Source of the DNA: Polyangiaceae bacterium
GTDB taxonomy: Bacteria > Myxococcota_A > Polyangia > Polyangiales > Polyangiaceae
NCBI GenBank assembly: GCA_016715885.1
Contig: JADJXL010000001.1
Span: 687,501 to 751,500, forward strand
DNA length: 64,000 nt
Direction of reading: 5' to 3'
The stretch's first letter is position 1. Every line of letters starts with the position of its first letter. A model generated the notes under the pieces. It was given only the letters and a program-made list of their open reading frames with translations. It was not told the origin of the DNA and did not search any database. Shown here in pieces: positions 35,142 to 42,689 of the stretch. Both the position numbers and the translations under genes were made by a program.

Positions 35142-36219
35142 GGCCAAGGCTTTCCCAAAAGCTCGCCATGTCGCTCGGTAGCGGCGCTTCGATGCGCAGC
35201 CGCTGATTCGCTACCGCCGGGTGCTCCAGCTCCAGCACCGCCGCGTGCAGCGCGTGCCGACCGAGCTCCAGCACGACCACGTCTTCCTCGGTCAATTCGC
35301 CATCGGCTCCGCGCCCGAACAGACCGTCATCCGGCCCGTACAGTTTGTCCCCCACGACGGGCATTCCAAGCGCCGCCAGATGCACCCGAATCTGATGCTG
35401 CCGTCCTGTTTCCAAGATGCAGCGAAGCAGCGCGTACGGACGCCCCGACGATGAATTCGTTCGACGTCCAAGCACTTGGAACTGCGTTGCCGAAGGGAGC
35501 CCCGTACCCGGCTTTGCAACGCGCATCTTCACGGCGTAACGGCTCGTCGGATCAAGCTCCAGGGGCAGCGAGACCCGAAACGCATCTTCTTCGGGCGCAC
35601 CCCACGTGATCGCGACGTACTCCTTGTGCACCGACCGCGCTTCGTTCGAGCCCACGGCGGCCGCGCCCTGGGCGAACTGCACCTTGATGCGCCGATCTGC
35701 TTCGCTCGTTCGCGCGAGAAGTAGCACGCCGCTCGTCTCGCGATCGAGCCTGTGAGAGAGCATCAGCCGTTCGCCATCGCGTGCGTATTCGAGCAGCTTG
35801 ACCACGGTGCTTTTGTGGTACCGCGCCGTCGGATGCACGGGAATGCCGGCGGGTTTGTCCACGGCCAGCAGGTGCTCGTCCTCGTACAGCACGTTCAGCG
35901 TCACGTCGGGAGCCTTTTCGTCCCACGGCGGACGCCAGAGCAGCACCAGTTGTTCGGCGTGAACGCGGTCGTTGCCTTTCAGTCGCCGAGCATCGGGCGA
36001 GTACGCACCATGCGCGATGATTTTCTGGGCTCGCGTGCGGCTCGTTCGTTTGAGCTGCGACTGGACGAACCGATCGAGGCGCATGCCTGTGGCTTCCGGT
36101 GGAACGCGCAGGATGGACACGACCGACCCTTCCGGGACTTCCGCCGGACGGGAGATCGTCATGCCGCGACCGAAAGGTCCTTCGGTTCCGCTGAGTTCTC
36201 GCGCGTTGATGCGCGTCAT
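35086..36219 (-). CDS. RluA-family pseudouridine synthase
   Basis: The 377-aa enzyme converts uridine to pseudouridine in rRNA or tRNA. It has an S4-like N-terminal region (RLDRFVQSQLKRTSRTRAQKII), the catalytic HRLDRETSGVLLLA (Asp in the R-L-D motif), and the RluA region ETGRQHQIRVHLA with GDKLYG. The length is at the upper end, with an N-terminal extension of about 40 residues and a Pro-rich tail. The exact target (RluC, RluD or TruC type) is not decided by sequence. The tail overlaps the RHH gene tail-to-tail by 56 bases. Confidence 0.93.
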   Translation of the reverse strand: MTRINARELSGTEGPFGRGMTISRPAEVPEGSVVSILRVPPEATGMRLDRFVQSQLKRTSRTRAQKIIAHGAYSPDARRLKGNDRVHAEQLVLLWRPPWDEKAPDVTLNVLYEDEHLLAVDKPAGIPVHPTARYHKSTVVKLLEYARDGERLMLSHRLDRETSGVLLLARTSEADRRIKVQFAQGAAAVGSNEARSVHKEYVAITWGAPEEDAFRVSLPLELDPTSRYAVKMRVAKPGTGLPSATQFQVLGRRTNSSSGRPYALLRCILETGRQHQIRVHLAALGMPVVGDKLYGPDDGLFGRGADGELTEEDVVVLELGRHALHAAVLELEHPAVANQRLRIEAPLPSDMASFWESLGLTSPAEPCPGPPAKVHDE

Positions 36220-36339
36220 GCGCGGTCATCGTAGGAGCGGTCGAGCCACCTGGCCAGCGTGCGGGCGGCAAGTTCTCGTGCTCATTCGCCGCTGCTCGCT
36301 CTACGTCGCAGCCGCGAGTCGTGCTACACCCGCCCGCGC

Positions 36340-37797
36340 ATGGACATCCTCTTCGTCGCTTCGGAGCTCGCGCCGATGGTCAAGGCATCGCCTTCGGCCG
36401 ATGTCGTGGCGTCTCTGTCGAAGGCCCTTCGCCTGCTTGGGCACAAAGTCACGCTAGCCTTGCCGCGTCATCCCGCGATCGAGGCATCGGGCGTGATGGT
36501 CGCTCGACGCTTGACGCCGCTCGTCGTCACGTCGGGCAGCGAACGCGTTGAAGTGACGGTCTTCGATGGGCGCCTCAGTTCCGGTGTCGATCTCATCCTT
36601 TTCGATGCAGAGGGGCTTTCCAGCGGCCCGTGGAACGTTGGTGGCATCGTCGATGCCGACGTAGCGACCGCGCGTCCGGTGGCGCTGTTTGTCCTGGCCG
36701 TCATCGAGTTCGTTCGGCAGCGCGCTCTGGCCGGCACGCCTTTCGATGTCGTGCACGCGCACGATTGGCCGACTGCGATGGTCCCGTACATGCTCCGCGA
36801 GCGTGAAGGCGTCGGTCGTCCGCCGTCGGTGCTCACGATTCACGATGTCGGCCGTCAGGGCATTTTCCCGCGTGAAGTGCTCCGCGTGCTCGGCCTTGGC
36901 GATGAGCACTTCCAGCCAGAGCTGCTCGAGTTTTACGGGAAGGCGAATTTCTTGAAAGGCGGCATTCTCGCCGCCGATGCGATCACGACCGGCTCGGTCA
37001 CGTACGCGCAGGAAATTCTTTCGCCTCCAAACGGTCATCGTCTCGAAGGGCTTTTGGCTGCACGTTCGAAGCAGAAGGAGATCATCGGCATCGTCAGCGG
37101 AGTCGATTACGCCGTCTACAATCCGATGACCGATCCCGCACTGCCTGCTCGTTACGACGCCGAGGACACCAGCAACAAGGGCATCTGCAAGAGCGCGCTT
37201 CTTGCGAACATCGGGTTACCCGTCGATCCGACCAGGCCTTTGGTCGTGTCGATTGGGCCATTCACGCACGAACGAGGGGGCGACATTTTCGTCTCGGCGC
37301 TGCCGAAAATTCTGAAGAGCAACGCATCGGTCGTGGTGGCGGGTTTGGCAGACGAAACCATCGCCACCAAGCTCGAATCGCTCGTGACCAAGCATCCGGA
37401 ATCGCTTCAGGTGATTGGTCATTCGTCGGATCAAGTCGTGCATCGGTTACTTGCAGCGGCCGACATCGTCGTCATTCCGTCACGCAGCGAGCCTGGGGGG
37501 CTCGTGCAACTGTATGCGCAGCGGTACGGAGCCATTCCCGTCGCGTGTCGCGTGGGTGGATTCATCGACACGATCGTCGATTGCGATGCGGCGCTCGAGA
37601 CGGGCACGGGGTTTCTGTACGACAAACCCACGGCCACGCAGCTACTCGCCGGCGTTCAGCGTGCGATTGCCGCAACGACGTCCTCTCGATGGGCTGCCTT
37701 GCGACGGCGCGTGATGCGTCAGGACTTGGGTTGGGACCGGCCCGCTCGTAGGTACGTGCACGTCTACCGTTCGGTCATGTCAAACGTGCTCGCCTGA
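36340..37797 (+). CDS. Glycogen/starch synthase-family glycosyltransferase (GlgA-like) with degenerate substrate loop
   Basis: The 485-aa protein is a GT5 GT-B fold: MDILFVASELAP at the start, FDVVHAHDWPTAMVPYM, LTIHDVGRQGIFP, SGVDYAVYNP, and the C-terminal SRSEPGGLVQLYAQRYGAIPVACRVGG. Bacterial GlgA has KTGGLADVV near residue 15; here it reads KASPSADVV, so the Lys stays but the Gly-Gly-Leu loop is lost. The C-terminal P-C-G-L also becomes P-G-G-L. ADP-glucose use may be changed or lost. The ATG 36340 begins the family N-terminus; an ATG 81 bases earlier adds unrelated residues. No other glycogen gene is in the window. Confidence 0.85.
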   Translation: MDILFVASELAPMVKASPSADVVASLSKALRLLGHKVTLALPRHPAIEASGVMVARRLTPLVVTSGSERVEVTVFDGRLSSGVDLILFDAEGLSSGPWNVGGIVDADVATARPVALFVLAVIEFVRQRALAGTPFDVVHAHDWPTAMVPYMLREREGVGRPPSVLTIHDVGRQGIFPREVLRVLGLGDEHFQPELLEFYGKANFLKGGILAADAITTGSVTYAQEILSPPNGHRLEGLLAARSKQKEIIGIVSGVDYAVYNPMTDPALPARYDAEDTSNKGICKSALLANIGLPVDPTRPLVVSIGPFTHERGGDIFVSALPKILKSNASVVVAGLADETIATKLESLVTKHPESLQVIGHSSDQVVHRLLAAADIVVIPSRSEPGGLVQLYAQRYGAIPVACRVGGFIDTIVDCDAALETGTGFLYDKPTATQLLAGVQRAIAATTSSRWAALRRRVMRQDLGWDRPARRYVHVYRSVMSNVLA

Positions 37798-37921
37798 CGA
37801 TCCCGCGGTGAACCTGCTTGATCGAGCGGCGGGGCGACCGTGATCGCCCGCAAAGTGCGCCGCTCTGTTGCCCTCGAGACCTGGCTTCGTAGTAGAGTGG
37901 TTTCACCCAGAGCGGGCTCTT

Positions 37922-39736
37922 GTGGCTCAGAAAATCGAATTTTTCGTATCCGAGGACGGAAAGATCCGCGGTCCCGTGCGGCTGGAACAGATTCGTCGCG
38001 AGTTCGAGACGGGGACCAACGATAAGGAAGTTCTTTTCCGCATGGAGGGGTGCAAGCGGTTCTTGCCCGGGACTGCTTGGGACCCGCTGTCGGACCTTTT
38101 TTCGGCCGCCAGTGCCCCCGATCGGCCCGATGGGGTCGTAACGGAAAAACCTCCTCGCGATCTCGCCACGCTCGATCCGGCTGCTCGCGACAAACTCTTG
38201 TGGTTTGTCGAGGATGCCGACGGCGTCATGGGGCCAGTTACGGGTGCGTTCGTCGCTCGCGGGTTGATGACGGGGCGCATTCCCATCACGGCTGCGGTTG
38301 CACTCGTCAGCGTTCCCGGCTGGATTCGCGCGACGTCGCTTTTTCCCGCAGCGCTCGAAGGGGCCACGGAAATTCGCATGCGCCCGCTTGGGTCGTATTC
38401 GTGTCCGTATTGCCTCGAGCCGGTGATTATTGGGAGCACAAACTGTTTGATGTGCAACGAAAACGTTGCGATGGGCGAACCTGGCCTCAGCCTTCGCCAA
38501 TCAGCGCTTCTCGTTGCAGGCGCGGTGGCGTTCGTCATCGTCCCGCTTCTCGTCGGCGCGCACTCGGCTCGATCGAGTGCTCGCGCCGTGCGGCCCCCAC
38601 CGGCGCAGACGGCTAGCGTCGACAGTGCCGCGTCGGCGGATTCGCCCGACCCTGAATCGAGCGTGTCGGCCTCGAGCTCGGCCGCCCCGCCGACTTCTGC
38701 AGCGGCTGCATCCGCGGCGCCCGACGCAGCGGCGCTGCAAGGCAAAGTGCTCGCGGATTTCGCGGTCGCTACGGACGCTGAAGACGCGCTTTGGCTTGGC
38801 AGTGGGCACGTCGCGATCGCACGGCGTTCGGGGCTCGATATCGTCGAGCCCAAAAATGGCGCAGTCGTCACGAGCACGCGCGACGCCGGTGGTGCTCGCA
38901 AGCTCGCGCGTATGAAGGATGCGCTCTATGCGATCGGCGCTTCGCGGATCGCAGCGCTCGACGCGGGAGGCGGGCGCCTCGCGCGTTTCATCGACTTGCG
39001 GGGTCCGTTCTTGCCAGGAGCGGCCAGTGGGGACCTTGCCGTGTTCCCGTCGGTTCTCGATCGCAGTGTGATCGTGGTCGGATCGCCGTATCACGTCGAA
39101 ATGGCCAGGTTTCGCTTGCCAAACGATGTCCCGGGCATCGTGGCGATTGATCCCGAGGGCACGTGGGCTGCTGCTGCCGTGGGCGATCCGCGCACGCGCA
39201 TCGATGCCGTGGCAGCGTTTTCTCCTCGCTTGTCGCCGAATGCGCAAATCGTTCGACGTACGGCCATGGGCGACGCAGTCGTTGCCCTGTCCGTGCGTGG
39301 TGGTCGTGTTTACGCGGCGCTTGCGGGGGCGCGTTTGGCCAGCGTTGACCTCGACGGAGCGGCAATTCCCGCGAAACCATCACGCTCGGCGGAGACATGT
39401 AACGAACCGGCGTTTGTCCGGGCAACACCATCGATGGTGGTGGTTGGGTGTCGTGCTGGGCGTGCGCTCGCGCTGCATCTGCCGGAAACACTCGAACAGG
39501 ACACGCGTATCGAGCTTGGTGGAGCCGTCGTTTCGATGGAGGTTTCGCCCTCCGGTGGACAGGTGCTCGTTGCGACCGGAGCTCCAACGCCGGGACTTTT
39601 TGTCGTGGATTTGCCTGCGGGGGCCACGCGTCGCGTGCCGGTTTCGGATGAAATGACGAGCGTGGCGTTTGGCGGAGATGCCAGGCGCGCCACCGCGTAT
39701 TCCGCGCGTTCACATCGCGTATGGGTGCTCGAGTGA
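37922..39736 (+). CDS. GYF_2-zinc ribbon transmembrane protein with propeller-like C-terminus
   Basis: From the GTG 37922 the protein is 604 aa. Two GYF_2-like domains come first (about 3-55: FFVSEDGKIRGPVRLEQI; about 90-150: FVEDADGVMGPVTGAFVA), with the DG-x2-GP turn. A zinc ribbon CPYC ... CLMC follows, then a hydrophobic helix (SALLVAGAVAFVIVPLLVGA), a Ser/Ala/Pro linker and a beta-rich region (about 295-604) whose repeating DxG...V patterns suggest a propeller. The topology is probably cytosolic sensing modules with an outer propeller. I do not recognise the whole architecture. The next gene encodes a smaller relative with the same ribbon-helix-propeller order. Confidence 0.7.
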   Translation: MAQKIEFFVSEDGKIRGPVRLEQIRREFETGTNDKEVLFRMEGCKRFLPGTAWDPLSDLFSAASAPDRPDGVVTEKPPRDLATLDPAARDKLLWFVEDADGVMGPVTGAFVARGLMTGRIPITAAVALVSVPGWIRATSLFPAALEGATEIRMRPLGSYSCPYCLEPVIIGSTNCLMCNENVAMGEPGLSLRQSALLVAGAVAFVIVPLLVGAHSARSSARAVRPPPAQTASVDSAASADSPDPESSVSASSSAAPPTSAAAASAAPDAAALQGKVLADFAVATDAEDALWLGSGHVAIARRSGLDIVEPKNGAVVTSTRDAGGARKLARMKDALYAIGASRIAALDAGGGRLARFIDLRGPFLPGAASGDLAVFPSVLDRSVIVVGSPYHVEMARFRLPNDVPGIVAIDPEGTWAAAAVGDPRTRIDAVAAFSPRLSPNAQIVRRTAMGDAVVALSVRGGRVYAALAGARLASVDLDGAAIPAKPSRSAETCNEPAFVRATPSMVVVGCRAGRALALHLPETLEQDTRIELGGAVVSMEVSPSGGQVLVATGAPTPGLFVVDLPAGATRRVPVSDEMTSVAFGGDARRATAYSARSHRVWVLE

Positions 39737-41142
39737 GCAAGTCGAAGTGTCCCGCATGCGGTACGTTGTCGATTCGGTCGGGGGCGACCAAGTGCCCGTC
39801 TTGCCAGGCGTGGGTGCAACCGCCGAGACTCACGAAACGACGACTTCGATTGAGTCCGATCGGGGTCGTGTGTTTTGCAGCGGGGCTATGCGTCGTCGGT
39901 ATGGTGGCTGGAGTGGCTGCGGCGGTGATGGTGCAGAGACGGCCTTCTCCGCGCGTCGCTCATCCACCAAATAACATCGAAATTGCCGATTCCGCGCCGG
40001 CAACATCTGCGTCGGCAATGCCCGTTTCGTCCGTTGCTTCGCCCGCTTCGTCTCCACCGGTCGACGTCGTGGATCCTCCGGCTGCGGAGGGAAAGTTCGT
40101 CAAGACGTACCAGGTTCGTCTCGACGTACCACCGATCGACGTTCAATTTTCTTCGGATGAGTCGCTCTTCTATGTGCTTGCGCAAGACGGTACCCTCAGG
40201 GCTCACGACGTCGAGGCGGGGGCCGAGAAGCGACGGATGAAATTGCCGGGCCGTGGCAAGTCCTTGAAATCACTGCCCGGATCGCGCTTGGCCGTGCTGG
40301 GTTTGCCCGCGGAGCTCGTGGTCATTGACGAGGCTGCGTGGCAGGCGGGGCGAGCCGAGTCGGACATTCTGAAGCGAATCGGCGTGAGGGACGTGATCGA
40401 TGTCGCGGCATTGGGCGATCCAAACGTCGTGATCGCCGCGACGGGGCAGGGGGGCCGTGTCGTGCGTTTGTCGAAGGATCTTTCGACCATCGACGCCGAG
40501 TTTGTCTCGGTACCTCCGGTTCATACGTTGGTAACGCTTCGAGTGGGTGATGCCGAGCGGCTCGTGATGCTCGTTTCCGGCCGGCCACCGGCCGATTCTG
40601 GTGCCGTGATCGTTTGCGATCCGGCAATCGATCCGTTCTGTGGATCTCGCGCTGTGTGGACCGCGATGACGGAGCCGCGAGCGTCGTTGCGTGCGGGGTC
40701 GAACAGGTCGCTTCTTTTCGACACTGCGACGGCAACGGTCGTCGATTTTTCGGTGGGAGCCGAGCGACGCGTTGCGCCGTCGGGGCCTCAGCCGATTGCG
40801 GCGTTTCCTTGGGTGGGCGATCGTGCGGTCGTGATTGGGGCGGCGGGAGAGGCGACGGTCGTGTCGCTTGGGCATCGCAAGGTGCAGGCGACGGTAGCGC
40901 TGGGTGGAGTGCCGTCGGCGGCTGTTGCGACGCCGGATCGGCGCGTGGTCATCGCGGCGCTTGGTGGGGGGCCAACGGGACGTGGGGCGACGACGGTGGT
41001 GCTTGCTGGCGAGCCGCTTGCGGTCGAATCGTCTGTGGATACGGGGGAGGGGTCACACGTTTTGGCGATGACGGCGAAAGGCGGGCTCGTTGCTGTTGGA
41101 GCGACGGGGGGTCGGACGGTTACGCTATTTCAGCGCAAGTGA
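39721..41142 (+). CDS. Zinc ribbon-transmembrane-propeller protein, relative of the preceding one
   Basis: The 473-aa protein begins with a zinc ribbon (CPACGTLSIRSGATKCPSC), then a hydrophobic helix (SPIGVVCFAAGLCVVGMVAG), a Ser/Pro/Ala linker, and about 350 residues of beta-rich repeats (RLDVPPIDVQFSSDESLFYV; VAALGDPNVVIAATGQGG; and similar). The repeats fit a seven- or eight-bladed propeller. It lacks GYF_2 domains. The ATG at 39721 overlaps the upstream stop by 16 bases; a GTG at 39733 with GTGA overlap is equally plausible. The pair look like a duplicated envelope sensor. The Cys-rich lipoprotein genes follow after 117 bases. Confidence 0.7.
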   Translation: MGARVSKSKCPACGTLSIRSGATKCPSCQAWVQPPRLTKRRLRLSPIGVVCFAAGLCVVGMVAGVAAAVMVQRRPSPRVAHPPNNIEIADSAPATSASAMPVSSVASPASSPPVDVVDPPAAEGKFVKTYQVRLDVPPIDVQFSSDESLFYVLAQDGTLRAHDVEAGAEKRRMKLPGRGKSLKSLPGSRLAVLGLPAELVVIDEAAWQAGRAESDILKRIGVRDVIDVAALGDPNVVIAATGQGGRVVRLSKDLSTIDAEFVSVPPVHTLVTLRVGDAERLVMLVSGRPPADSGAVIVCDPAIDPFCGSRAVWTAMTEPRASLRAGSNRSLLFDTATATVVDFSVGAERRVAPSGPQPIAAFPWVGDRAVVIGAAGEATVVSLGHRKVQATVALGGVPSAAVATPDRRVVIAALGGGPTGRGATTVVLAGEPLAVESSVDTGEGSHVLAMTAKGGLVAVGATGGRTVTLFQRK

Positions 41143-41259
41143 GCGTGCGTGTGGCGGGCGCCATTTTTTTACGCCTGCGCGCCCCGAAATGGGTGAAACT
41201 GCAGCGTAGCGCAGTGCTTCGAGCGCCCGAACCATAGAGTTTTACTTGGGAGATTACAG

Positions 41260-42666
41260 ATGACTTCACGCTCGCCTTCCTTTTCGTCGAGCACGACTCG
41301 CTCGCTTGGGATCGCATCGCTTTTTGTGCTTTTGGGCGCGGCGATTCTGCCGGTTCCGGGCTGTTCGGACGAACCCACGCCGCAACCTCTGCCGGGCGAC
41401 TGCACGGCGGGAGCCATCGAAGATCCGGACGACAAGGATTGTCAGCAGCGCGTTTGTCAAAACGGTACGTTTGTCAATCAAGCTGACGACACCGAGATTC
41501 CGGACGATGGCAACCCGTGCACGACCGATACGTGCATGGATGGTCAGGCGCAGCATGCTCCTTCGATGGGCGCATGCGACGTGGGGGGCGTCGCGGGTAC
41601 GTGTATCGATGGCGCTTGCAAGGTCACGTGCGCGATGGATACGGATTGCGACGACAACAATTCGTGCACCACGGATACGTGTGATACCGCCGCGATGACG
41701 TGCACATTTGTGGACGATCCGGCCAATTACGACGACAAGAACGACTGCACGATTGATTCGTGTTCGGGTGGTGTCGAGCTGCACGAAAACGCGCCCGTCG
41801 ATACGTCCTGTGGACCAACTGGAGTGGGCAAGTGCGATGGCAATGGGATCTGCAAAGGCTGCACTGACGATGCGCATTGCCCTGCCGACGAACCGTGCGT
41901 CGACCATTATTGCGATCTTGCGACGACGCTTTGCCAATCGATGCCCAAACCCGATGGGGATTTGCCCGACGAAACGCTTGGGGACTGCAAGCTTCCGACA
42001 TGCTCGGGCGGGCAGTTGTTGATGAATCCGAACGATGCCGATTTGCCGGACGACGGCAATGAATGCACGTTGGATACGTGCACTGCCGGCGTACCGGCAA
42101 ATGACCCGGCGGCGGCCGAGACGATGTGTGCGACGGGCGTTTGCGATGGCGCAGCCGCATGCGTGCAATGTGTGACCGCGGGCAATTGCATGGGCGACTT
42201 CTCGTGCTCGATGAACATGTGCTTCGATTGCAACGACGGCATGAAGAACGGCACCGAGTCCGACATCGATTGCGGCGCCGATTGCGCCACGAAGTGCGTG
42301 GACGGCAAGGTGTGCACCATCAATGCCGATTGCTTCTATGGCACGTGCGACAACACGGTGTGCGTGAGCTGCTTCGATGGCATCAAGAACGCGGACGAAT
42401 CCGATATCGACTGCGGCGGCGTGTGTGGTGCGACGTGCGGTGTGAACAAGCCGTGCAACACGGGTGCTGATTGCACGACGGGTGTTTGCAATGCAGGGAC
42501 GAAGCTCTGTTCGGCGCCGACGTGCACGGACACGGTCAAGAATGGCACCGAGACCGACGTCGATTGCGGCGGGGGGTGTCCAACAAAGTGCGCCGCGGGT
42601 AAAATGTGCAAAGTGGATAACGATTGCGTGGGCGGCACGAAGTGCCTCATGGGTGTTTGCGGCTGA
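41260..42666 (+). CDS. Cys-rich lipoprotein with DGxKNGxESDIDCGG repeats
   Basis: The 468-aa protein has a signal peptide with lipobox VPGC (about Cys35). The N-terminal 300 residues share the D/N-x-C-T-x-D-T-C pattern with the next three gene products. The C-terminus carries three copies of a unit like CFDGIKNADESDIDCGGVC (near residues 325, 371 and 423), a Cys-rich repeat found in myxobacterial surface proteins. No enzyme motif. Disulfide-stabilised adhesion or matrix protein is likely. GGGAG sits seven bases before the ATG. It opens the cluster of four such genes. Confidence 0.75.
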   Translation: MTSRSPSFSSSTTRSLGIASLFVLLGAAILPVPGCSDEPTPQPLPGDCTAGAIEDPDDKDCQQRVCQNGTFVNQADDTEIPDDGNPCTTDTCMDGQAQHAPSMGACDVGGVAGTCIDGACKVTCAMDTDCDDNNSCTTDTCDTAAMTCTFVDDPANYDDKNDCTIDSCSGGVELHENAPVDTSCGPTGVGKCDGNGICKGCTDDAHCPADEPCVDHYCDLATTLCQSMPKPDGDLPDETLGDCKLPTCSGGQLLMNPNDADLPDDGNECTLDTCTAGVPANDPAAAETMCATGVCDGAAACVQCVTAGNCMGDFSCSMNMCFDCNDGMKNGTESDIDCGADCATKCVDGKVCTINADCFYGTCDNTVCVSCFDGIKNADESDIDCGGVCGATCGVNKPCNTGADCTTGVCNAGTKLCSAPTCTDTVKNGTETDVDCGGGCPTKCAAGKMCKVDNDCVGGTKCLMGVCG

Positions 42667-42689
42667 GTGATCCCAGCGGGAGAAGTGTC

